Assembly (NCBI GenBank): GCA_014058105.1
Contig: JACGCM010002624.1
Coordinates: 124,001-188,000, forward strand
Direction of reading: 5' to 3'
Origin: Kingdonia uniflora
Taxonomy: Eukaryota; Streptophyta; Magnoliopsida; Ranunculales; Circaeasteraceae
DNA: 64,000 bases
The notes under the pieces are model-generated. The model was not told the DNA's origin, ran no database searches, and saw nothing but the letters and a program-made list of their open reading frames with translations. Each line of letters opens with the position of its first letter. Position 1 is the first letter of the stretch. A program made the position numbers and the translations under genes. This document shows, in pieces, positions 48,100 through 58,759 of this stretch.

Positions 48100-50144
48100 T
48101 AGTAGAGAGATATATTGGTAGGGTTTTGTTGTTGTCTTTGTCTTTGTTGTTTCAATTGGTTGCTTCGGTTAGTCTCCTTTTGTACGCGGTATTGGGATAT
48201 TTGCAGAAATGGGGTGTAATGAAATCATGATGGGGGTTGTATATCTGACATGATGAGCTAATTGTTAGTATTTATCTGAAAAGTTATGTAATGAGTGATT
48301 CATGTTCTAGTTCTTTCATCAACATTTCTTTCTCAATATCGTTTTAATTTCAACTTATGGTGGATTATTATGCTTCAAATTGTCTAAAAATGGCGACCTG
48401 AAATTAATATCGATGTGTTTCAAATGGTTTTGCTTAGATTTTAATGTCATAAAGTCAGTCATGAGTAGTGATGAGGTGAGAGGACTATTTTTTTCATGTT
48501 CAATATTTAAGTGTCAAAAGGATCGAATCTGTATGGGGGATGAAAGCTACAAGGACTAAAAGATGGGGCAATGGAGTATGGAGTTTAGTTATTAATAGAG
48601 AGTACTCTCTCTCTCTCATGCACTAAGATGGATTTCAGAAGAATTGGAGTAGAACATTAATGGAGCTAGATTTGAAGCTCCCAAAGCAGATAATTCAAGT
48701 TTTTTAAAAGGTAGGTTAACCTGATAGCTTGGTTAGCTTTCTAGGAAAATCTCTGTATGTAAGTCTTTTATGTGTTCAAGTGTGGTCCATTTACTAGTCA
48801 TCCCCCATCTAGAATCCAGGCTACAATGAGAGAGTCATGAATGATTTGGTAATAATAATGAGACTAAATTTGTTTGTTTTTTAAATTTGAGATAGTTTTT
48901 CAGTTGTTTGCTATGTTTCAGTTGTTTGTTGTTTTGATGAGAGTGTGAAAGTGAGAGTGAGTGAATGAGCATTGTTGAGAGAAGAAGACAAGAGAAAGAG
49001 AAGAGAAGTAGAATACTCCAAAACCACACTCAAAACCATGCAATCAACTGTGTCCAATAGAGGATAACACACCAACAAGCTCAGACTCAATACAGAGATG
49101 GGGATTGCCCAAATCCATTAAAAGAGACTAAATAAAATAACTGCAGAATTTGAGAGGGGATATGCCATCATGAGAGTCCCAAGGAAGGAAGGAAGGAAGA
49201 GAAGAAGAACATTTCCTTTTGTTGTCTTCAAAGACTTGTATGAAGGTATGGTAAGTTTTTCTAATTAAAATTTGACAAAAAGCGGTCCTTCCGAATGCCC
49301 CATTCCGTGTTAGGCTTTCGAGGCCGTGCTTGGTACGTACGTAACAATTCCTGCCTTCAATTAGATGCTTCACTTATGAAGTCTCCTTAGTGGGCTCAAT
49401 GGAAATCGTCTAAACTCGTTTTGATACCGTCTTTACATAATTTGTAAGCTTTCCTATACTAAGAATGTTCCTTTTACCATAACCAAGGAATTCCAAGGAA
49501 TTCTCAGGCAAACAACCCTCTTCTTTAAAAGGGTTGGAAGTGGGGTTCTAGTATAACTTTTACAAGAACCAATGCCTCTCAGTTTGTTAGGAATGAATTG
49601 GGTAAAAGCAATCAAAAACTAGTAAAAACCCATACTTCAAACAAAGTAGTACTAGTACAGAAACATAGAAGGAGGTGATGATGGAGAGATTGTCTCCATT
49701 AGAGTGAACATGGATAGTTGGATACAGTTACCCTAGATATCATCTCTACTGTGTTTACCTGCATCAAAAGACTTATAATTTTAGCTAGAGAAATAGGCAT
49801 GGACATGTACGGAGAAGAGACACATGCATGGACCATGTTTCTTATTAAACCTTCTTCTTCACATTCTCATGTTGAGGCGCGTGAAGCTTTAGCTTTTTGT
49901 GTCATCCTTGTTTACTACTAGGCACTGGTGAATTGAGGAAGACTGAGGAAAGTGTATGTGTAATGTGTTGGAAGAATCAGATTCCATGACAGTTCTTTCA
50001 CGTTCTCCCATATGTGCTTCAAACCAATCATCATATATTTCTGTGTTGTGACAAGTGACAACAGATTCCATTGTCTGTCTGACTCTCTTTACTTTAATTA
50101 ACAATGCCACCAAGGATCTCCAATTGTTTAGGTCATTTCATTTC
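48100..50144. other. Intergenic DNA, nothing firmly identified
   Basis: The first 250 bases are probably the Dof 3' UTR. A minus-strand frame at 48835-49029 begins with a hydrophobic stretch but has no family features and overlaps simple sequence. Frames at 49128-49373 and 49718-50113 also lack support. Confidence 0.35.
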
Positions 50145-50450
50145 TAAGAGCATCCACAGCAGTAGGGTTACTTGCTTAGGTGGCAGCAAGTCATTCTTTT
50201 TCTCAAACCGACCGCCCAGCTATAGGGTCTTCTTGTCAAGGTAGCACCCAAAACATCAATAAAACCCAGCCTGAACTGCGGGGCAAAATAGACGCCTCAG
50301 ATTAAGACACATCAAAAGGATTTTTCTCTCTCTCATGTCATGTGGTGCTTTATGATTGCTTTAAATCTAGAAAAATATATTAGATGGGTGGGTAAAACCC
50401 ACCTCAACTTCTGTGTAAAAATCAAGGTTGGTTACTGTTGATGCATTTTA
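50145..50450. mobile_element. PIF/Harbinger-like MITE
   Basis: The left end TAA-GAGCATCCACAGCAGT and the inverted right end TAA-AATGCATCAACAGT, followed by GGTTAC and GTAACC, bound about 300 bp of non-coding sequence. TAA/TTA flanks fit a TWA target site. Confidence 0.6.
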
Positions 50451-51395
50451 GTCGGTTCAAGGTAACCTTAGTGCTGCATATAAGAGCTTCAACTAGTTTC
50501 TAAATAACCAAATTACTAAATAGAAGAGAGCCACCCAATTTCTCCAAGGAAAGACATAATAGTAAGAGCAGCTCCAACAACAAAACAAATCTTGATCTCA
50601 ATCTCGATTTGAAGATTCCCCCCACACGCCTATGTGTGTTCTAAATTTCGCTCTTAGTCCCAATGAAACACTACCTTAATCTTAATGGTATACCAAATTA
50701 TCATGACAATGTCTACAGGATTATCTAAACATTATTCACCAGCATCAAAGATTTGGACATAACAACAGAAGTAAAAAAGAAGAAAAAGTACCCACAATTC
50801 AATTACAGTATTGCACGAGCTACCTATATAATCTTTGCACCATTTTCATCATTTCTTCTTGTCCGAAGCTCCACCAGACCTGACCTGCAGAAATTCACAA
50901 ACACCAAAATTAAGAAAAGTGTACGAGCGTCTTTTCAGAAAAGAAACTATAAAGGTTTATGTGCAAGGAAAAAGATCTAAGAAATATCATCTGAGCCATC
51001 TACTCTTCATCTGTAACAATATCATCTTAGTATCTATCGAACAAAGTTCAATATTGTGGATGAAAATCAACATCCAACATGCAAATATAGAGGAATTGCT
51101 GGCAGTTTACAAGAATTGACGAAGCAATAAAATAGTAATGTAAGTTCCGATTTCTGAATAGTATCATCATTTTAACCGTTGCAAACTTGCAATCCAAAAG
51201 GCCAAAATAGGTCAAGATTACGATACTTAGGTTGCTCTAGTCCTCAATGTTAAAAAGGTTCAACTTACTTTATTCCAATACTAATAACAGCCGATTCTGT
51301 AGTTTTGCACTATCCGTCGATTAGCAATGCTAGGGAAGGGTTAAACCAAAAACCAAAAGGAAAACAAACAATTTCTCATGCAAATTTTATATTAA

Positions 51396-51779
51396 GAGCA
51401 TCTCCTGAAGTACCTCACTCACTTGGTTTTTGAGGTGCCACGTGGGATTTTCGTCCTCACTCACTTGGTTTTTCTCCTCAAAAAGCAAGGTTGAGCCTTG
51501 CTTTCTAAAGTGCAACCTTGCTTTTTTACATCCCAATCGGGCGCCCAAGTTGGTCGTTTGTTTTCTAATTGGGCGCCCAATTGTTTTTTTGTTTTATTTT
51601 TAAATTCAAATTGAGTGCCTAATAGTTAGGAGCCAGATGGGGAAAAAAAACTATTCCAACAAAAATGAAACAGACGTGTTACAAAAACCAAAGAGGTACT
51701 ATTAGATGAAATTGAACCTTGCGCAGTTGGATTTTAGTTTTTCTTCACCCAACTGAGTGAGGTACTTTAGGAGATGCTC
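51396..51779. mobile_element. PIF/Harbinger-like MITE with clean ends
   Basis: The 31-bp terminal inverted repeats (start GAGCATCTCCTGAAGTACC, mismatches at two places) bound a 384-bp element. A perfect TAA target repeat flanks it (51393-51395 and 51780-51782). The word 'cctcactcacttggttttt' is doubled just inside the left end. The high identity of the ends suggests a recent insertion. Confidence 0.85.
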
Positions 51780-51782
51780 TAA

Positions 51783-52500
51783 CTCTCCTTGCAGAATTCT
51801 GTGGAGGGTGGTACCAACTTGTACTAAGACAACACATAAACATAAAGATGGTACACAAAGGTTTTTTGATTTTAGCACTTGTTTTCCTAATATCGAAATG
51901 AAAAGAGAACTGAATTTGGACATCCCTTACAAACCTTCATACTCAGGAGCTTTAATCCTCACAGTATCCACCGATACCTCTACCACTCTTGATGGTTTTC
52001 TCAATGGGCATTCAATCTATTTCTTGCAAGTTTTAAGAAATATACAACGAGATAACGTATTAGTCTTCCATTTTTTATTTATTATCAGTGTAATTAATTA
52101 GTGACATTGTTCAACAATAGATTCACACACTAAAACAAAGCACACTAACCCCATTTAGCTAAATTAAGCAAATTTACGACAGATATATATAGCGTGTGTT
52201 TACGAACATATATCTCTAAGTATCGTAAAACTTAGATATATGATAATAATAAAAACTTGTATCCCTTTTCGAGTGGAGGGTTAAGGAGCTAATTCCTTCT
52301 TAGTGACAATGTACCCTTTGTTGAGTGGGTGTGGTTAGGCAATTAAGCCTGCTAAAACATTTACGATACTTAAAATTTTCACAAAACATAACCTTGGAGA
52401 GAACCAAGACGTAAATTGCGAATTAGAGCACATTTCTTACTGAAGATAACAATGGTGGTGCCAAAGCCCAAATTATTTGAGGATTTTAATTAAATGGATT
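51783..52500. other. Intergenic DNA, nothing identified
   Basis: A 114-codon frame (51757-52101) starts inside the MITE end and shows no motif, so I do not call it a gene. The rest is AT-rich. Confidence 0.35.
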
Positions 52501-52512
52501 CTAACTTGGGAA

Positions 52513-52908
52513 TGCCAACTCATTTGGCATGTTTCAACAGCAAAGTCAATTTATTTGGCTCGATTTAGTTTATTTTTTAACCAGAATGCCAAATCATTTG
52601 GCATGTTTAACTATAAAAGCTAATCCATTCGGCAAGCTTTAATTGAATTTTTCAGAAAATGCCAAATCATTTGGCGTGTTTAGACATAAAGTTAGGATAA
52701 AAGACAAATCATTCGGCAAAATTTAATTGAATGTTATTTTGGAATATTCTAAATCATTTGGCTACTTTAAGCTTAAATGACAAATCATTTGGCTTGTTTT
52801 AATTGATTTTTTTTTCTCTCTCAAATACTAATTTATTTGGCAATTTTACGCCAAGTTAGTTCCCCTAGTTTAATTAAATGACATTTTCTCCAAAATGCCA
52901 AATGATTT
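52513..52908. repeat. Array of TGCCAAAT/ATTTGGCA palindromic boxes
   Basis: The near-palindrome TGCCAAATCATTTGGCA or a variant occurs at 52513-52529, 52587-52603, 52660-52676, about 52703-52718, 52750-52763, 52778-52793, 52826-52842 and 52896-52908, with more degenerate half-boxes between. Spacing varies from about 30 to 75 bp, so this is not a simple tandem repeat. The spacers often contain 'tttaattga'. Confidence 0.8.
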
Positions 52909-52920
52909 CTTACCCAACGA

Positions 52921-53045
52921 TTAGGGATTACTCATGTTACCCTACGATTAGCCAGAGAGGAGTCGTGGGTTCGAAACCCCATGGGTTGGAAACTCAGGGT
53001 TACAGATCCCCTTATATAAAACCAGCTTGTCTTTCAAAAACGAAA
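52921..53045 (+). repeat. SINE-like copy, family A
   Basis: 'gttaccctacgattagcc' (A-box-like region), 'gtcgtgggttcgaaacccc' (B box GGTTCGAAACC) and 'ggttggaaactcagggttac' are followed by a tail 'cttatataaaaccagcttg'. It is the clearest copy of family A. Confidence 0.65.
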
Positions 53046-53290
53046 ACAGAACAAAAAAAGTCAGAGAAATGATGCTAAATCATGAATATGAATGACCGTG
53101 GCAACAACTACAATAACAAAAATTCCCAATCTCCACGGTCGACGAAAACCAGGCACGACGCAACATTGTGTAACAAACAACAAACCACTGGAGATGACAT
53201 TATCAAAATCTACAAATGTAATTTCACTACAACAACAACACATCAAACCAATGTTGATGCATTCCATCCCTCACTCGCCACGTGCCACCT

Positions 53291-53624
53291 TCACTTATTA
53301 TCACAAAGCTTCAACACCGTCTTCTCAAACTGCTCAAACGGCGAACAAACAACCTCTTCTCCTCCTCCGTCAAAGTCGTCGTTAAGACTAACGGCTCCTC
53401 CGTTAACCCAATCCCTTCTTCTAATCGTCAAATCGAGCGTCGAAAACTGCTTCAAATCATCGATCGGCCAGTCGAAATCGCGCGAAACCCTAACATTGGG
53501 CTCCAATTTTGCTCTCGTGTTCTTGATTTTCGATGAAATTTTTGAGAGAAGAATCGGATCTAAGTAATCTTCAAGCTTCGATTTCCTGAAATAAAATAAA
53601 AAACTAAAAAAAAACTGAGTTCTT

Positions 53625-53658
<34 letters not shown>

Positions 53659-53778
53659 AGATCTAACGGTGGAGATTGATTCATAAGAAGAGAGAGATGA
53701 AGGGCGAAGAAGACGTCTTTGGATTTCTTCGATGGTTGCGAGAGAGCTTGAGATTTCGTGGTTTCTGTTTTTCTCCAT
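53291..53778 (-). CDS. Small plant protein of unknown function
   Basis: Two exons, 53657-53778 and 53291-53585, joined in phase (SK|KSK), giving 138 residues. The start follows a purine-poor leader. The N-terminal half has a helix-like SSLATIEEIQRRLLRPSSLS and SYESISTVRSKKSKLEDYLD. The centre has RDFDWPIDDLKQFSTLDLTI. The end is acidic (DDFDGGGEE) and finishes FEKTVLKLCDNK. Codon use and the clean splice support a real gene; the opposite-strand open frames over it are shadows. No known domain, signal peptide or membrane span is visible, and I do not recognise the family. Confidence 0.72.
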
Positions 53779-54047
53779 TTTGCTCCCGCGATTTTTTTTT
53801 TTTTCTTAAATTTTAAAATTATATAATGGTGCTTAGAGGTGTAGAACCATTAGATGTGCATAGAGATGCGCACCGTAAAACAGATATTTGTCAACGAGCA
53901 ACCCCAACGAAGAAGCCGATGATCAGAAGGGACAGACGAGGGATGAACACACAGACGGATAGACAGACAGACAGACAGGCACGACGAACAACTTAAGTTG
54001 TGACATGGGTGACTTGGATATGAGACTAAAATCAGGAACATCGCGCA

Positions 54048-54402
54048 AGAGTATATGCAGTCGACTCTCTATATTGGCTTAAAGTAAATTTTGAATAGCC
54101 AAATCTCTATAAAACACCTACAACGACTGTCCAAATTAAAGTCAAATTGCCTAAGGTCATATTTGTTCATCAAATTTGACTCTTTTTTTTCTTCGTTCTT
54201 CAAACCAAATTTAATTAAACAAAATCTACCCAAAAGTTAAGGATTTTATGGAAAAATTGACATGTGGCATTTGACAGGTATTTTTTTAGGAGTCTGATGC
54301 ATATGCAGATGCAGTGGAAAAAATATATTTGACTTTTATTATTAGCCAATAAAACCAAATTTGGTGGGTAATATTTGAGGAGTAGACTACAACAGATGCT
54401 CT
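54048..54402. mobile_element. MITE, single-core relative of the HSP70-intron element
   Basis: The ends AGAGTATATGCAGTCGACTC and, inverted, AGAGCATCTGTTGTAGTC are imperfect terminal inverted repeats. Read inverted, the element matches the HSP70-intron element along its whole length, with one core unit in place of five. About 355 bp, no coding capacity. Confidence 0.78.
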
Positions 54403-54661
54403 AAATACCATTTAAGTTTATCAATGTTGATTTTAACCTCGAAGATTTAAGGATGTTTTCAGATATACGGGTTTTCATGTTGCAATAAGCAATCACCGAT
54501 CAGTAATATTTTAGCAATCGCATACTTTTCTTAATTGTCCCCTAATGTGATCGCAATCGCAACAACACAAAACCAGAATGACTCAACGCGCGCACTAAGT
54601 AAGAAGAAAACTTATATAGGAAGAAACATAGTTTATGACAATGGTAGCAATAATAGAACCC

Positions 54662-55614
54662 TCAGTTGAAGTCATTCGGCTTTCCAACCTTTATATTGGA
54701 CTCAACAAGGAAACTTACAATGGCGTTCTTCTGCCAACCCTTGAAACTCTTGTGGTCAAGATGAGCGATAATTTCTCCTCCAGGAAAAGCTGATTTAGTA
54801 GCCTCAAACGACACCGTGATTGATTTTCTCCAGTTTCCACCAACACCACCATCTTTCAACGCACTCGTATCTTCCTCCATTGGTAAAGCATAGCCGGAAA
54901 TCAAATGTCCGACCCAAACACAGTCTTTCTTCATAACAATATCCATGTGCCGAGGTACATAATGTCCGCCTCCAATCCCAAATAGAACTTTATTTTTCCC
55001 GCTATTGTTTCCACTCCAGTTTCCGATATCAGGACTTCCTCCAAGTCCGAGGCCTTCACAAACTAGTAGAGCCATTACTTGGGCCGCGTCCTGCCTCGGC
55101 CAATGCTCTTCGGTACTTCCAATCTCCAAGAACATTGTTGGTACATTTATAATAGGACCGTGATGGGTCGCCTCCAACGTAATCTCAAACTCGGGAAGCA
55201 AATTATGATTATTCGCAATTGTTTTTAAACGCCGTAGCCACGACCCCATCCGTGGATTGGGTGGTGCTGCCCACCCCGGCTTTCCACCGGCTAGTGGCAC
55301 CTCGCCTTCGTTTAAATGAGGTATACCGATAGGATGAATAGTGAGCGCGGGTTTATTAGACGCGGCCTTATGTTTACTAAGAAATATTACCTCGTCGACT
55401 ACCTCGCCCGTCGCTGCCTCCCAACGCTTATCTAAGTCATCTTCCTCCACAATGCTGTTACTGTGTTGTACTAGTCTTACGCGTCCCTCTCCGTGTACAA
55501 AGCTCGGGATATCGTCCTCAAGAGACGGTCCTGGGTGCCACCCCGGCATCGCTAAGAGCGCAGAAGCTGGACCGATGGAGGCCGGGTCGATCGTTGTCGA
55601 AATCACCAGTATCA

Positions 55615-55618
<4 letters not shown>
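54662..55618 (-). CDS. GEK1: D-aminoacyl-tRNA deacylase DTD2 (GEKO1)
   Basis: An uninterrupted frame of 318 residues from the ATG at 55618. The upstream in-frame ATG at 55735 would add a low-complexity CT-encoded run and is unlikely. Family landmarks are strong: TTIDPASIGPASALLAMPGW, DLDKRWEAATGEVVDEVIFL, NKPALTIHPIGIPHL, EITLEATHHGPIINVPTMFL, EIGSTEEHWPRQDAAQVMAL, GIGGGHYVPRHMDI, HLDHKSFKGWQKNAI and the end GKPNDFN. DTD2 is the archaeal-type enzyme kept in plants. It removes D-amino acids from mischarged tRNA and aldehyde-modified D-aminoacyl-tRNAs. The Arabidopsis gene GEK1 gives ethanol and aldehyde tolerance. A CT microsatellite directly precedes the ATG. Confidence 0.96.

Positions 55619-55646
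<28 letters not shown>
55619..55646. repeat. CT microsatellite in the DTD2 leader
   Basis: About 13 CT units in plus-strand reading (GA in the transcript) directly before the start codon. Confidence 0.85.
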
Positions 55647-55650
<4 letters not shown>

Positions 55651-55738
55651 CTTCTGAAACAATGAGAAACACAAAAGAGATTATAAGGCTTTGTTGAGGA
55701 TGAACCAGTAGGAGTTTTTTCTGGGTTTTAATCAAAAT

Positions 55739-55930
55739 GAGAATTCAAACATTGGGTATCAATCAAATCGAGAATTAAAACATGGGTTTCAATCAAATTG
55801 AGGATTAAAACATGGGTTTCAATCAAATTGAGAACTGAAACATTGGGTATGATTCAAATCGAAAATTAAAACATTGGGTATGATTCAAACCGAGAAATGA
55901 AACATTGGGTATCAATCAATTTGAGAATTG
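55739..55930. repeat. Minisatellite of about 32 bp upstream of DTD2
   Basis: Six imperfect copies of 'gagaattaaaacattgggtatcaatcaaat', with variants 'catgggtttcaatc' and 'ttgggtatgattc'. It lies 120-310 bp upstream of the DTD2 start codon. Confidence 0.88.
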
Positions 55931-56102
55931 TGAAAACCCAATTGAGGGATCAATGGGTTGTCCAACACAATTGGTACCTCAGTTTATTTTGAGAGAGAGA
56001 GAGAGAAAACAAAATGTGGGATCAAACCTTAATAAGAACCCGGGCTAAGTTGACCCCGGCCTCTAAAATTTGGCTGAGTTTTGTTTCTAATTGCAAACCT
56101 TA

Positions 56103-56400
56103 AGTTGGCATTTGTTTTTTCACCCAAGTCAGACTCAAAGGTTTAAGTCTGAATCTATTAAGTGATTTGGACTATCTCATAATACTTAAAGGTGTTTTTT
56201 TTTTTTTTTTTTTGTATAAACTTAAATTTTTTTCACTTAAACTTGACCTCTCCACTCATATCCAATATGTCATTTGAGTCTGAGCCTGAGCCTGAGTCTG
56301 AGTCTCTTTTTCTCTCCACTTAGAGATAAAGAGACTCAGACTCAGACTCAGATCAAGTTGTACTCATATCAACTCAAAGGCAAAAAAACAAACGGCCCCT
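56103..56400. mobile_element. hAT-like MITE, copy 2
   Basis: About 298 bp. The right end inverted reads AGGGGCCGTTTGTTTTTTTG, and the left end reads AGTTGGCATTTGTTTTTTC. Both are followed by CAGACTCA-type subterminal repeats, which are expanded to 'gagcctgagcctgagtctg' in this copy. It matches the copy at 17770-18020. Confidence 0.72.
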
Positions 56401-56429
56401 GAATATATGGATTCAACCTTGTAAGAGGA

Positions 56430-56933
56430 GAAACCATTGCAATTGTGGAGAGGAGAAGAAATACGATTAAAATGGAGAGAATTGAGGATGAAAAAAAGAT
56501 GATGGTTACTTTCTCCAAGCGAAAAAAAGAAGTCTTTTTAACAAGGATAGTGATCTATGTGCTCTTAGCGGTTCCGAGATCGCTCTACTCGTTTTCTCTC
56601 CTCGTGATAAATCCTACACTCTAGGACATCTTTCTGTTGAACATGTCGTCAATCGTTTTATGAATAAATCTTATGTCGTCAGTCGAGTGAAGGAAGGGAA
56701 GTTTTGGTGGGATAATGGTTTTGAGGACAGCGCTAGTTTGGAGAAGTTGGAGAATTATCGAAACTCTATGTTACTTAAAACTGAGGGAAAATGTGGAGAA
56801 GCGATGGGCTAAGCTTAGCAATTTGGGGGCGTTTAATGGTGACGATAAGGTCATTGTGAAAACCACGGAAACTGATATTAGTGGAGGTAGTGGTGAGATG
56901 TTTGATGATCATAATATTGCGTCAACTAGCTGA
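56430..56933 (+). pseudogene. Type I (M-alpha, AGL62-like) MADS-box pseudogene
   Basis: The reading gives RRRNTIKMERIEDEKKMMVT, then FSKRKKEVF, then a loss of one base at about 56537. One frame over it reads NKDSDLCALSGSEIALLVFS, PRDKSYTLGHLSVEHVVNRF and KEGKFWWDNGFEDSASLEKL. A second shift near 56775 changes to a frame ending RENVEKRWAKLSNLGAF ... FDDHNIASTS and a stop at 56933. The normal start Met before GRRK is missing; the first ATG left is within the domain. No intron is seen, as is usual in this MADS group. These factors act in endosperm and the female gametophyte in known plants. This copy cannot make a full MADS domain. Confidence 0.88.
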
Positions 56934-56939
56934 CATGTT

Positions 56940-58256
56940 CAATGACGATTTGCTTCCAGCGCTAGAAAATATATAGACTTTATCGTTTGATTATTAGGGG
57001 AAGAATTATGGGGTGAAATTTAGACGAGTTATGATCCGTTATTTGAAATAATTTTTGCAATATTGTAGAGAGTTTCACCTTTCTCTTTGGTTTTAGTTCA
57101 ACTATCAACTTCCCTCTTTTTGTATAGTAGTTATTTTGATTGTTTATGATCACATACAGTTTGTAAAATCGTGTTACAGTAGAAAGTAGAATTGTAGTGC
57201 TTAGATATGTTAGCATTCGAACTAAAGTGTAACTCGTGAAGAGTCGTTTTCCTGACCTTTCGATCGCCTTTTTCGCTCTACGAGTACACCCCACTTTAGT
57301 AATAGTACTATAACTTTGGATTTGTCCTAGGGTTGATCATCAACAAATAGAATGCCAATCGACATGTTGGTTTGATTGAGTACTACACTACTATACTACA
57401 CTTAATAATGTAAATGTACATTATGAATGCACCAACATTTTGCAAAAAGAAAGCTATTTCATTCTATGAACATAGTGCTAGTTCTTGGAAAACCAAGATC
57501 TCTTGGGATCAATTCCTATCACAAGCAGCATCGACAACATCTTGATGCTGTCGATGCTGTCAGATGCTGTCAAAACGTATTTCTCTCGTGCTATACGAGA
57601 GTGATAAATGTATAACCGGCGAGTTTTTTTTTGGGGGGGGCTAGTGGTGATTATTCTCAAATTGTAATGGTAGGGTAGCTTAAGCTAATTTTGGTGAAAA
57701 ACATGAAGGATGTTTGCCTCTCTTGGGAACATGTATTATGATAGCATTTAATACACAGCTCCACTAGAATAGATCTTGGAAATCTCATCTCATCTAAAAA
57801 GAATCCAATGCAATGCAAAGCAAAGAGAGAGAGACAAGATAACAATACCAACCACACCACCACCATGCATGAGATGAGATGCAAATCCAAAACTCTCACC
57901 AAAACCTTTGTTTTTTGCTTGATTGAGAATCACAATAACAACAACAACTGCATGTAAATGCAAATGCAAATGCAACCTTGGGAGTGTAATTTAACAAAGT
58001 AGCTATAGAAATGCTATCTCTATGTTAATGTCTACCTTTTACAAATCACTAACTCATCATGATTTTGTATTTGATGTTGCTTTAGCATATCTTTACAAAA
58101 TCATAGTTGGGTTTTGAGCCAAACCCCATTCAAGATCTCTCCCAAGAAACTACAAGAAAACTTACAACTTAATAATTCGCGTAAAATAACATAATTATGC
58201 TTACTATAGTTCTTCACTAGGTATCACCGTATCGGCCGTATCGGCCTTATCGTTAT
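56940..58256. other. Intergenic DNA with a near-perfect palindrome
   Basis: No gene is supported. A SINE-type phrase 'cttggaaaaccaagatctc' lies at about 57483. Immediately after it, CAGCATCGACAACATC (57526-57541) is inverted at 57544-57559 with one mismatch and a 2-base loop. A run of 'tgcaaatgcaaatgcaa' lies at about 57956-57974. The last part is the SMR 3' UTR. Confidence 0.45.
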
Positions 58257-58646
58257 TCATAGCTTGCAGGTTGGATCTAGAACACGAGGTGTAAACAAGG
58301 ATTCGATCTCCTTGATTAAACCGATCTTGATAACATGAACATTAGAACATGTTCTTGATCTTCTCTTCTTGAATGGGTAGGATTTGGATTTGGGTTTTCT
58401 TGGTGCAAGTGGACATCTTTTGATCATTGGGATTTTGTGATCTAATGACGTAGGCGTACAATACCCGTCATTGTCTTCCTCCACCACCAACTCTCCCGCT
58501 TTCATCTCCTTAGGACCAACAACATGTTGATCACGATGACCCGTTGAAGCTGAACTTCGACACGAAACGGAGAATTCCGATCTCTGTATTGGTGTCTGGA
58601 TCATATTTGGATCTTTACCGACATGGAACATCTCCGAATTCGACAT
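58257..58646 (-). CDS. SIAMESE-related (SMR) cyclin-dependent kinase inhibitor
   Basis: An intronless frame of 129 residues from the ATG at 58646 (MSNSEMFHVGKDP). An upstream in-frame ATG at 58706 would add 20 hydrophobic residues encoded by a CT-rich leader and is rejected. The two SMR motifs are clear: DGYCTPTSLDHKIP, and CPLAPRKPKSK followed by a basic stretch YPFKKRRSR. The C-terminal end is IKEIESLFTPRVLD, where ESLF fits a helix contacting the cyclin-CDK. SMR proteins bind CDK-cyclin complexes in the nucleus and promote exit from mitosis and endoreduplication, often in stress or trichome development. Which SMR this is cannot be told. Confidence 0.92.
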   Translation of the reverse strand: MSNSEMFHVGKDPNMIQTPIQRSEFSVSCRSSASTGHRDQHVVGPKEMKAGELVVEEDNDGYCTPTSLDHKIPMIKRCPLAPRKPKSKSYPFKKRRSRTCSNVHVIKIGLIKEIESLFTPRVLDPTCKL

Positions 58647-58759
58647 TATAGCCCAGAGACAAAGAAAAAACAGAGAAAAGAGGAGAGAAACAGAGAAAGA
58701 GAGCAATAGAGCAATAGAGAGAGAGGGGTTGGTTGGAGATATTATGGTTTAAATAGTCG

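Noticed and set aside
48835..49029. A possible small secreted peptide (minus strand)
   Set aside because: It has a hydrophobic start, but the rest is simple sequence and there is no known peptide motif.
55341..55697. A 118-codon plus-strand frame over DTD2
   Set aside because: It is a shadow of the conserved DTD2 reading frame and includes the CT microsatellite.
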